Origin: 1-14-2-50-31-20 sp964617555
Lineage (GTDB): Bacteria; Bacteroidota; Ignavibacteria; Ignavibacteriales; Melioribacteraceae
Direction: 5' to 3'
NCBI GenBank assembly: GCA_964617555.1
Contig: CAZTYP010000015.1
Span: 27,776-91,775, forward strand
DNA: 64,000 nucleotides
The notes below the pieces were generated by a model. It was given only the letters and a program-made list of their open reading frames with translations. It was not told where the DNA came from and did not search any database. The position numbers were made by a program, and so were the translations under genes. Shown piece by piece: positions 16,708 through 24,116 of this stretch (position 1 is its first letter; every line of letters starts with the position of its first letter).

Positions 16708-17490
16708 TTAAATTCCTCTTGTCATCATTCTTTCAGTAAATTTGGATTTTGGAATACCGGTATTGATTTTAACGTTCTTTAATTCCATTACGGTTTTATG
16801 TTCTTTTTGTACATTGTCCATTTCCGTATGTGTAACAATTAAAAATCCTTTAATATTTTCATATTTTTTTACTTTAAGAGTTTTTAAATATTCTCCGTCT
16901 TCATCATAAAAATCTTTTTTTAGTCCAACCCATTTATCTTTAATTACCCAAGTAACGGTGCGTGAATACATATAATCTTCGTCTTTTGGAACACTTTCTA
17001 CTACGTAGCAATCAACGCCGTCAACTGTTTCTTCGCGTAACAATTTGTGAGTATCGTCTGTTGGTTTTCTATCGCCTAAATCATCATAAGTAAAATCGGA
17101 GCCCATAAAGTAATCACTTTTACTATCGCTTGAAATACGCTTTGTTTTTTTCAATGCGGGCAAGTAGATCCATTGGTCGTCGTCCTTCCCTTCTTCATCA
17201 TAACTCCAGTTCATAAATGAAGTGTTTTTTACATCTGCCGGAGCAACAAAGAACATGATCTTTTTTTCCACGTCACCAAAATCACGGGAAAATTGTTTTA
17301 TTTTACGAACGCGTTCGTTACCGCTGGAATTAATTAATATCATTTTTAAATCGGCAGTCATATCGTCGCCAACAGGACGATTATAAACGTTTTCGATTAT
17401 TTGTAATCCGGTTAATTGTTGTGCAAATATTGAGATATTTGCGGTTGCTAATAATGCAAACATTATCAATGATATTTTTAGAGTTTTCAT
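16708..17490 (-). CDS. LolA-like outer-membrane lipoprotein-sorting protein
   Basis: A 260-residue exported protein with a signal peptide (MKTLKISLIMFALLATANIS, cleavage near IFAQ). The body shows the pattern of the LolA-like family paired with MMPL exporters: MTADLKMILINSSGNERVRK, DVKNTSFMNWSYDEEGKDD, then QWIYLPALKKTKRIS and MGSDFTYDDL. These proteins have the open half-barrel fold of LolA and are believed to carry lipids across the periplasm. The start codon lies one base after the MMPL stop codon, so translation is coupled to the transporter. Confidence 0.87.
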   Translation of the reverse strand: MKTLKISLIMFALLATANISIFAQQLTGLQIIENVYNRPVGDDMTADLKMILINSSGNERVRKIKQFSRDFGDVEKKIMFFVAPADVKNTSFMNWSYDEEGKDDDQWIYLPALKKTKRISSDSKSDYFMGSDFTYDDLGDRKPTDDTHKLLREETVDGVDCYVVESVPKDEDYMYSRTVTWVIKDKWVGLKKDFYDEDGEYLKTLKVKKYENIKGFLIVTHTEMDNVQKEHKTVMELKNVKINTGIPKSKFTERMMTRGI

Positions 17491-17491
17491 T

Positions 17492-19795
17492 TTAATTCTC
17501 CTTCATTTTATTTTTGAAATATATATTCGATTTATAGAGTAATATTACCATTATGGTTAAGGTTCCCACAAAGCTGATAAACATATTTAAGGAAACCAAA
17601 AATCCTAACTCTCTGTTAGGAGGGAATACCGAAAAAAGAAGTACCATAAAACCGGCAATAACTACAATGGCATTAAACAATATTGCTCTTCCGGAATGCG
17701 CCATTGTTTTTTGTACTGTTAAATCTTTATTTCCACAAGCAGAGTTAAGTTTGTATTGTTCAATTAGATGGACGGCGTAGTCAATTCCAATACCTATTGC
17801 AATACTGGAGAGTAAAGCGGTTGTTGAATTTAACGGAATTCCAAACCAGCCCATAACTCCAAAACTTATTATTGCGGTTATTACAATAGGAACCGAACCT
17901 ATAAGTCCGAGGTAGATATTTTTAAACATAATTGCAAGTAGTACAATTACTATAATTAAAGACATTATTAAGCTTAAAATTTGTCCTTCCAAAATTAGGT
18001 CGGTAAATACGAGGGCTTTGTAACCGGAACCCGCATATTTCATGGTAATTCCGAGTTTTGAAAAATCGTCTTTGAATTTTTCAATTTCCGCCAATGCGGA
18101 ATTAATGGCTTTGGAATTATCACTTTTTAATTGGAATGTAACATTAGCTTTCTTATAATTTTCGGTAACTACTTTCCATAAATTGTCAGGGTCGCCGGAC
18201 ATTTCGTAAAGCAGTAAATATTGTGCAATTAAATTTTGATTATCAGGTATTGTATTATATTCTTCTTTATCGGCATGCATTACTTTATTCATTCTGCACA
18301 AATAATCGGCAAGAGAGAAAGAATTTCCTACAACTTGTAAATTGCCGTCAACAGTTTTTTGCATTTTATCAATAACTTTTAATACTGCAGGGTTTTTAAA
18401 TGCATCGTCATCCTTGCTATCCAAGATCAAATTTATCGTTGAAGTGCCGCCAAAATGTTCGTTAATAAATTTATCGGTTAATACAATGTCGCTATCTTTT
18501 TCAAATTTGTCGAGAAAACTTGAGTTAATCCATACTTTTGTCATCCCGAATAGTGAAAGAGCAACAATAATAATGGTTACAAAAATTGTAGCGTATTTAT
18601 ATTTTAATACTTTTTCTGCAAGGTCATAAGCGAATTGGTCTGAATTTTTATCAGTATCTTTTTTCTTTTTTTCTTTAAATTTCGGAAGACCAAAAACCAT
18701 AATGCCGGCAGGAATTAATACAAGTGAGAAAGTCATGGCTACCATTACTCCGAATGCTGTGAATATTCCAAAATATTTGATCGGATATACTTGCGAAGTA
18801 AGTAACGAGATAAAACCCACGGCAGTAGTAACCGATGTCATAACTACAGGAGACCACATATTTTTAATCATATCTTTAACGGCTTCCAATTTTGTTGTAT
18901 CGGGATGTTTGCGCATATAGAGATGCAAATGGCTGTACAAATGAATTCCATCAGCAACACCAATTGCAATTAGCATAACCGGTATCATGGTAGAGACCGC
19001 ATATATGGGAATGTTAACTGTTGCCATCAGTCCGAATGCCCAGATGGTGCTGAAAAATACCACAAGCATTGTTAAGATTGTACTTTTTACACTTCTAAGA
19101 GTTAAATATAAAACAAGGGTAATTACCAGTAATACAATAGGGACCATTTTTTTCATATCCGCAGGTCCCAACAATGCCATTGTTCCTTCAACAATAGGGC
19201 GCCCTGCAACATAAAGTTTATTATTAGGGGTTTCATATTCTTTTGCTATTGCAAGAATTTTTTTGTAAAACTCTTGCGAAAAAACATTGTCGTTAATAGC
19301 TGCAATTACAACGGTAACGGTTTCATCTGTAGAAACAAGTCTTCCGAAAACCATTTCGTTAGATTCTACTTTTTGTTTTAATGCATCAAGTTTTTCTTTT
19401 GTTTTGGGAACTCGCTTGTAAAATGCTTTTACGTCCATTCCGTCTTCAGTTCCCACGATGTTATCTGCTGTGTAAAGCGATGTAACATCGTCTTTTTCAA
19501 TTTGTTTAAGTTTTTGCAATCGTTTGGTTAATTTTTTAACGATGCTTAATGTTTCGTAATTGTAAACCCCGTTTTTGTTTTCGACGGCAATAATTATCCC
19601 GTCTTTAATATTGAACCATTTTTCGGCTTTGTTACTATAAATAAAAGCCGGGTGGTCTTCGGGCATATATTTATCGAGGTCTGTTTCCATTCTGGAGTTT
19701 TCTTTCATCGGAAAGAAAAATAAAACGGTAATTAATAATATTGCACCCAAAACCAAATAGGGAACTTTGAGTAATTTGTTAAGTAGTTTTTCCAT
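17492..19795 (-). CDS. RND-superfamily MMPL/HpnN-type exporter
   Basis: A 767-residue inner-membrane transporter with the RND repeat: one N-terminal helix, a large periplasmic domain (about 35-215), a helix bundle, a second periplasmic domain (about 420-590) and a second bundle. Charged residues occur in the helices at IAIGVADGIHLYSH (Asp) and SSIAIGIGIDYAVHLIEQ (Asp), typical of proton-driven MMPL proteins. Its length fits the MMPL group (hopanoid- and lipid-type exporters), not the longer AcrB group, and no membrane-fusion protein is encoded nearby. It follows the TetR gene by 61 bases and precedes the LolA-like gene by one base. The substrate is probably a lipid; this is inferred. Confidence 0.9.
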   Translation of the reverse strand: MEKLLNKLLKVPYLVLGAILLITVLFFFPMKENSRMETDLDKYMPEDHPAFIYSNKAEKWFNIKDGIIIAVENKNGVYNYETLSIVKKLTKRLQKLKQIEKDDVTSLYTADNIVGTEDGMDVKAFYKRVPKTKEKLDALKQKVESNEMVFGRLVSTDETVTVVIAAINDNVFSQEFYKKILAIAKEYETPNNKLYVAGRPIVEGTMALLGPADMKKMVPIVLLVITLVLYLTLRSVKSTILTMLVVFFSTIWAFGLMATVNIPIYAVSTMIPVMLIAIGVADGIHLYSHLHLYMRKHPDTTKLEAVKDMIKNMWSPVVMTSVTTAVGFISLLTSQVYPIKYFGIFTAFGVMVAMTFSLVLIPAGIMVFGLPKFKEKKKKDTDKNSDQFAYDLAEKVLKYKYATIFVTIIIVALSLFGMTKVWINSSFLDKFEKDSDIVLTDKFINEHFGGTSTINLILDSKDDDAFKNPAVLKVIDKMQKTVDGNLQVVGNSFSLADYLCRMNKVMHADKEEYNTIPDNQNLIAQYLLLYEMSGDPDNLWKVVTENYKKANVTFQLKSDNSKAINSALAEIEKFKDDFSKLGITMKYAGSGYKALVFTDLILEGQILSLIMSLIIVIVLLAIMFKNIYLGLIGSVPIVITAIISFGVMGWFGIPLNSTTALLSSIAIGIGIDYAVHLIEQYKLNSACGNKDLTVQKTMAHSGRAILFNAIVVIAGFMVLLFSVFPPNRELGFLVSLNMFISFVGTLTIMVILLYKSNIYFKNKMKEN

Positions 19796-19856
19796 TATTT
19801 ATATCCTTTTAATTGATTAGTATACAATAGCTGATATTTTATTGTATATAATAAAA

Positions 19857-20432
19857 TTAGTTCTTAATCATTATTTTAAGGGAGTTAAATAATTTTTCAC
19901 CCTCTTTGGGAAGGTTAAACGAATAATTATTTAGTTCCCATCTTTTTACAAGTAATCTGAGTGAACCCATAAGCATTAATGTAAGATGTTTATTGGTAAT
20001 ATCATTCCTTATATTTTTACTCATTTGTCCTTCCGATATTATTGTTAAAAAAAGTTCTTCTTTTTCTTCAATTATTTTGGCAATTTTTTTAGAAAGTTGT
20101 TTGTCATTTTTAAAGATTTCATCCGAAAAAATCACGGAAACAAGCTCCGGTGTCTCGGAAAAAGTTTCAAAATATTGTTGAAAAACGAAATGTATCTTTT
20201 CAATTGCAGTTGTTTCTTCAGAACCGATAATTTCGGGTTTTGCCGGTGTAATATTTTCGAAACTGTTTAGTAAAGCCAAAAGAATCGCTGTTTTGTTTTC
20301 AAAATGTCTGTATAATGCCGGTTCGGAAATACCTATTGCCTTTGCCAAATTTTTAATTGTTAATCCTTGTATTCCTTTTTCGGCAATTAAAGATATTGCC
20401 GCTTGTATTATTTCAGTCTGTCTTGATGTCAT
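19857..20432 (-). CDS. TetR-family transcriptional regulator
   Basis: A 191-residue regulator with an N-terminal helix-turn-helix (about 8-55; KGIQGLTIKNLAKAIGISEP then ALYRHFENKTAILLALL), the TetR_N signature. The C-terminal ligand-binding region is all helical and not family-specific. It is the first gene of the minus-strand envelope cluster. Immediately upstream of its start codon is an extended palindrome (20446-20467), so autoregulation and control of the exporter operon are likely. TetR proteins near MMPL exporters commonly sense fatty acids or acyl-CoA, but the ligand here cannot be told. Confidence 0.92.
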   Translation of the reverse strand: MTSRQTEIIQAAISLIAEKGIQGLTIKNLAKAIGISEPALYRHFENKTAILLALLNSFENITPAKPEIIGSEETTAIEKIHFVFQQYFETFSETPELVSVIFSDEIFKNDKQLSKKIAKIIEEKEELFLTIISEGQMSKNIRNDITNKHLTLMLMGSLRLLVKRWELNNYSFNLPKEGEKLFNSLKIMIKN

Positions 20433-20445
20433 TATTTTTATCTTG

Positions 20446-20467
20446 TTAGTTAATGTTCACTAACTAA
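20446..20467 (-). promoter_or_regulatory. Probable TetR operator
   Basis: A 22-base imperfect palindrome with half-sites TTAGTTA and TAACTAA around a TGTTCA-like centre; 18 of 22 positions match their own reverse complement. It lies 14-35 bases upstream of the TetR start codon, where it would overlap the promoter or early transcript. Length and symmetry are typical of TetR-family operators. No second good copy was seen in the 61-base gap before the MMPL gene. Confidence 0.65.
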
Positions 20468-20509
20468 AATTAGTAAAAAAAAATTCTTGTGTCAATAAGA
20501 ATTTTTTAT

Positions 20510-20541
20510 CATTAAAAATGGAGCAACAACTTTGTTGCTCC
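20510..20541 (-). terminator. Terminator of the DUF2202 lipoprotein gene
   Basis: The stem GGAGCAACAA with loop CT and TTGTTGCTCC is a perfect ten-pair inverted repeat at 20520-20541, eleven bases beyond the stop codon of the minus-strand gene. On the minus strand it is followed by ATTTTTAATG, a short T-rich tract. It isolates the lipoprotein gene from the TetR operon downstream. Confidence 0.85.
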
Positions 20542-20551
20542 TTCCTTAAAT

Positions 20552-21235
20552 TTATCTTACGCTTGTAACGCCGGTTTCTCTGTCGGAGTTTATTATTTCG
20601 TTAAAAAGTTCTTGTGAAATAAATTGAGGTTCGTAAGTTCCGTTGTTTCTTGTAATTTGTCGCATATAAGCACGTAAATGATTTCTGGAACCTCTTGTTA
20701 AGTTTTCGTAAACAAGAATGATATCTTGGTTATCAACTTCTTTTTCATAATCCATCAAATCTTTGATATCAAGGTCTTCTATTGTAGCGCCTATTTTCAA
20801 TGCTTCAAGCAGACTTACATCACCGGCAGCAGTTAAATCGGTATATAATTTAGCCAAATCTTTATTTTGGAATACGCCTCTGGTATCGTCAATTATCGGA
20901 TCTTCCAATTCGTATTTATCAAGTAATGTTTTAATTGCGGACATATGGTTGCTTTCCGCCCGAGCAATATTGCTAAATATTCTCATTCCGTACTTATAAT
21001 AAAAATGAAGATAAACATCGCGGGCTAATTTTTCTTCCTCGCGCATATGCAATAGTCCTTCTTTTTCGGTATCGGATAAATCTTCTGTAGGTGCATTAAT
21101 AATCGCACTCTCCAAGTTTTCGGTTTCCAAACTGTTCCCATTTGTCTTAGCTTCAACCGGTGAAGAAGTATCGCTGCAGGCAATGGTAGTTAATATTAAT
21201 GATAAAAGTGCTGCTGTTATTATTTTCGTTTTCAT
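20552..21235 (-). CDS. DUF2202-domain lipoprotein (ferritin-like)
   Basis: A 227-residue lipoprotein with lipobox TIAC (Cys20). After a short polar linker, residues about 55-205 form the DUF2202 domain: LSDTEKEGLLHMREEEKLAR, DVYLHFYYKYG, ARAESNHMSAIKTLLDKY, ENLTRGSRNHLRAY. The paired E-x-x-H-type helices resemble the ferritin/rubrerythrin four-helix bundle, and the M-x-E-E-E-K-L-A-R and E-S-N-H motifs could bind a di-metal centre. The function of the family is not established. It is a single-gene unit with its own terminator; the upstream 340-base gap must hold its promoter, divergent to yicC. Confidence 0.87.
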   Translation of the reverse strand: MKTKIITAALLSLILTTIACSDTSSPVEAKTNGNSLETENLESAIINAPTEDLSDTEKEGLLHMREEEKLARDVYLHFYYKYGMRIFSNIARAESNHMSAIKTLLDKYELEDPIIDDTRGVFQNKDLAKLYTDLTAAGDVSLLEALKIGATIEDLDIKDLMDYEKEVDNQDIILVYENLTRGSRNHLRAYMRQITRNNGTYEPQFISQELFNEIINSDRETGVTSVR

Positions 21236-21576
21236 TTTATTCTCCTGTATTTATAATTATGTTTTTATTATTTATGAAAATTTACAGATAGCATATCTAT
21301 TATTATGCCAAAAAAATATTGCCAAAATATTATAAAATTGGTGGAGCATATTTTTGATACGACATATTAGAATGTGTCATTCGCCTGAATTGTCGGGGTG
21401 CTAAAAGTAGAATATTAAAATAATGCATAATAACGAAGATTAAATTTTTCCAAAAAATTCATTCGTATTTTGAATAAGTGGTGAAAATAATTTTTTAAAA
21501 CTTAGCTCCAAGATATTTCACTTCAATAAGTTATCAATATTCTTTATATTTAAAGTTCCATTTTTTGAGGATATTA
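21236..21576. other. Divergent intergenic region between the DUF2202 gene and yicC
   Basis: About 340 AT-rich bases with no coding potential on either strand. They must contain the promoters of two divergent genes. The only structures I see are a tandem TGCCAAAA-type motif (near 21307-21326), a weak imperfect palindrome GACATATTAGAATGTGTC (near 21361-21378) and a TGAGGA ribosome-binding site for yicC (21566-21571). None is strong enough to name. Confidence 0.5.
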
Positions 21577-22452
21577 ATGATTGAAAGTATGACCGGGTAC
21601 GGTAGTGCCGGAGTTCTTTCCGGCAATTATACAATTGAAGCGGAAGTAAAAAGTGTAAATAGTCGGTTCCTTGATATATCGTTACGTTTGCCTCGCAGTT
21701 TGAGCGATAAAGAGATTGAAATTCGTAATTTGATAAAGAAAAAAATCAATCGCGGAAAAATAACTCTGAACGTGTATTTAAAAAAGGATGGTGTTGATAA
21801 CGGAATTCCAAGTTACAACGAAGAAGTTTTACACGGACTTGTTGAAATGCTGAAAAAAATAAAATCCGATTCAAATTTGGAAGCCGATATACAATTTAGC
21901 GATTTACTCTCTTTCCATAATGTTTTGTTTAACGATAATAATGAATACACGGAAGAGGAGTATGAATTAACAAAACAGGTAATTGCAGAAGCTGTTGATA
22001 AATTAAAAAAAATGAGAGAAGAGGAAGGGGAACACCTTGTTGAAGATGTACTGGAACGAATTGCTAAAATTGAAAATGTTGTTGACGAAATAGCCGGCAT
22101 GGGAAGAGATACTGTTGGCGAATATTTTCAAAAATTGCAAGAAAGAGCTAAAGAACTTATTGAAAATATTACCGATTATGATGAAAGATTAAAAATGGAA
22201 TTGGCATTGCTGGCGGAAAAATATGATATTACCGAAGAGACAGTAAGGTTGAAAAGTCATATTAATCAATTTCGCCAGACCTTAAAGAGTAAAATTGAAG
22301 TAGGGAAAAAACTGAATTTTGTTATTCAAGAAATGAATAGAGAAGCCAATACTATAAATAACAAATCCGTATCGCTCAAAATTTCTAACAGAGGATTGAT
22401 AATCAAAGAAGAATTGGAAAAGATTAGAGAACAAATACAAAATATCGAATAA
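21577..22452 (+). CDS. yicC: YicC-family endoribonuclease-like protein
   Basis: A 291-residue protein of the YicC/YloC family, linked to RNA cleavage and small-RNA turnover. The ATG at 21577 gives MIESMTGYGSAG, the conserved family start; the frame is open from a TTG four codons earlier, but that is not the family start. The N-terminal domain contains EVKSVNSRFLDISLRLPRSL and the C-terminal DUF1732 part ends with KLNFVIQEMNREANTINNKS. It is followed 14 bases later by gmk, a pairing seen across many bacteria. Confidence 0.93.
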   Translation: MIESMTGYGSAGVLSGNYTIEAEVKSVNSRFLDISLRLPRSLSDKEIEIRNLIKKKINRGKITLNVYLKKDGVDNGIPSYNEEVLHGLVEMLKKIKSDSNLEADIQFSDLLSFHNVLFNDNNEYTEEEYELTKQVIAEAVDKLKKMREEEGEHLVEDVLERIAKIENVVDEIAGMGRDTVGEYFQKLQERAKELIENITDYDERLKMELALLAEKYDITEETVRLKSHINQFRQTLKSKIEVGKKLNFVIQEMNREANTINNKSVSLKISNRGLIIKEELEKIREQIQNIE

Positions 22453-22466
22453 GGTTTGAAAATTAT

Positions 22467-23030
22467 ATGAGTAAAATTTTTGTTGTTTCCGCACCAAGCG
22501 GAGCCGGAAAAACTACAATTGTACGAAGTGTATTAAAAAAAATTCCGGAAATTGTTTTTTCAATTTCCGCTACAACGCGAAAAAAACGCAACCACGAAAC
22601 AGATGGAGTAGATTATTTTTTTTTAACGGAAGACGAATTCAAAAAAAAAATTGAGGCCGGGCAATTTGTTGAGTGGGAAAAATTTTATGATTATTATTAC
22701 GGTACATTAAAAAGCTCTATTGACGATACAATTGCGGAAGGAAAATCCGTTTTATTGGAAGTTGATGTAAAAGGGGCAATGAATATAAAAAAGGTTTACC
22801 CGCAAGCCGTTATGATTTTTATTGCGCCTCCCGGCTTGGAAGAGTTGAAAAACAGATTGATAAAACGGCAAACAGAATCGGACGAGGATTTGCAAAAAAG
22901 ATTGGAAAGAGCTGAAATGGAGATGGATTTCAAAGATAAATTTGATTATGTTATTGTAAACGACCATTTGGATACGGCAAAGGAAAAAGTTTTTAATATA
23001 TTAAAAAGCGAATTAACCAAGGAGGAATAA
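22467..23030 (+). CDS. gmk: Guanylate kinase
   Basis: A 187-residue kinase that converts GMP to GDP with ATP. The P-loop is APSGAGKTT (9-17). The GMP-binding region includes SATTRKKRNHETDGVDYFFL with GQFVEWEKFYDYYYGT, and the lid and adenine region LIKRQTESDEDLQKRLERAE follows. The length is typical. The stop codon TAA abuts the ATG of rpoZ; the AGGAGG site for rpoZ lies inside the end of gmk, so the two genes are translationally coupled. Confidence 0.96.
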   Translation: MSKIFVVSAPSGAGKTTIVRSVLKKIPEIVFSISATTRKKRNHETDGVDYFFLTEDEFKKKIEAGQFVEWEKFYDYYYGTLKSSIDDTIAEGKSVLLEVDVKGAMNIKKVYPQAVMIFIAPPGLEELKNRLIKRQTESDEDLQKRLERAEMEMDFKDKFDYVIVNDHLDTAKEKVFNILKSELTKEE

Positions 23031-23327
23031 ATGGGAATAAAAGCAATTGATTTAAGAAAAATTGAAGCACGAACAAATAATATTTATGAGGCGGTTGTAG
23101 TTGCCGGAAAAAGAGCTCGCCAAATAAACGATGAAAACAGATTGGAATTTAACCAACTTGTAAGTACTATGATTCCGTCAATGGAAGATGAATTTGAAGA
23201 ACGCGGAAATCCCGATCAAGAAAAGATATCATTAAAATTTGAAAAAAGAGAGAAGCCGCATATTCGTGCATTAAATGAATTGATAGACGGTGCGTTGGAA
23301 TACAGATATCGTGATGCGGAAGAGTAA
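23031..23327 (+). CDS. rpoZ: RNA polymerase omega subunit
   Basis: A 98-residue protein starting MGIKAIDLRKIEARTNNIYE with VVVAGKRARQIN, the omega-subunit signature for folding and binding the beta-prime C terminus. The C-terminal part (KPHIRALNELIDGALEYRY) is the Bacteroidota-type ending. It is placed directly after gmk with no intergenic bases, the common gmk-rpoZ order. Confidence 0.92.
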   Translation: MGIKAIDLRKIEARTNNIYEAVVVAGKRARQINDENRLEFNQLVSTMIPSMEDEFEERGNPDQEKISLKFEKREKPHIRALNELIDGALEYRYRDAEE

Positions 23328-23366
23328 CTTATCCGGTTTCAACAGAGTAATACAAGTCGTAAACCG

Positions 23367-24116
23367 ATGAATTTGAAAGAAGAAATAATAGAACAATTAA
23401 ATCAGCAAAAAGAAATTTTTGGTGATGAACTATATACTTCCGTAAAATTAGAAAAATTTGATTATAAAAAGATACCTGGGAAAAGCACGTTGAAAATTGC
23501 AGAGAAAAAAGAAGAATTTATTCCCAAAGGAATCGAAATATCACAATTTGATAATTATGATAATCTGGATGATTTCAATAGTGCTATCAACACTTGTCAT
23601 AAATGCGGTTTGGGAAATTCAAGAATCAAATTTGTTTTTGGAGACGGAAATCCCAATGCGGATTTGATGCTTATCGGCGAAGCTCCCGGTGCCGAAGAAG
23701 ATAAACAAGGTGTCCCTTTTGTCGGGAGAGCCGGACAGTTGTTAAACGACATTTTAAAAGCAATTAACTTTAAACGCGAAGATGTTTATATTGCCAATAT
23801 ACTTAAGTGTCGTCCTCCGAACAACAGAGACCCACTGCCTTCGGAAAGGGAAGTGTGCAGTCCGTATTTATATAAGCAGATTGATTTGATTAAGCCCAAG
23901 CTAATATTGTGCCTTGGTAAAGTTGCCGCAAATGTGATGTTAAATAATAAAGATTCACTTACCAAGATGCGTGGGAAAGTGCATGAAATAAACGGTATTA
24001 AAACAATGGTAACATTTCATCCCGCAGCGTTGCTGCGAAATCCTAATTGGAAAAGGCCGACGTGGGAAGATGTACAAAAACTTAGAAAACTCTACGATGA
24101 ACTGGTAGGTGAATAA
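23367..24116 (+). CDS. Family 4 uracil-DNA glycosylase (4Fe-4S)
   Basis: A 249-residue iron-sulfur uracil-DNA glycosylase (UdgA type) that starts base-excision repair of deaminated cytosine. The four cluster cysteines are C77, C80, C148 (NILKCRPP) and C164 (REVCSPYL). Motif 1 is GEAPGAEEDKQGVPFVGRAG (starting at residue 104) and motif 3 is TFHPAALLRNPNWK. About 70 N-terminal residues precede the catalytic domain, a usual length in bacteria. The stop codon abuts the start of dnaB, so repair and replication genes are coupled here. Confidence 0.92.
   Translation: MNLKEEIIEQLNQQKEIFGDELYTSVKLEKFDYKKIPGKSTLKIAEKKEEFIPKGIEISQFDNYDNLDDFNSAINTCHKCGLGNSRIKFVFGDGNPNADLMLIGEAPGAEEDKQGVPFVGRAGQLLNDILKAINFKREDVYIANILKCRPPNNRDPLPSEREVCSPYLYKQIDLIKPKLILCLGKVAANVMLNNKDSLTKMRGKVHEINGIKTMVTFHPAALLRNPNWKRPTWEDVQKLRKLYDELVGE

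Noticed and set aside
21361..21378. Operator palindrome GACATATTAGAATGTGTC upstream of yicC
   Set aside because: Only 14 of 18 positions are symmetric and there is no regulator nearby; reported only in the intergenic note.
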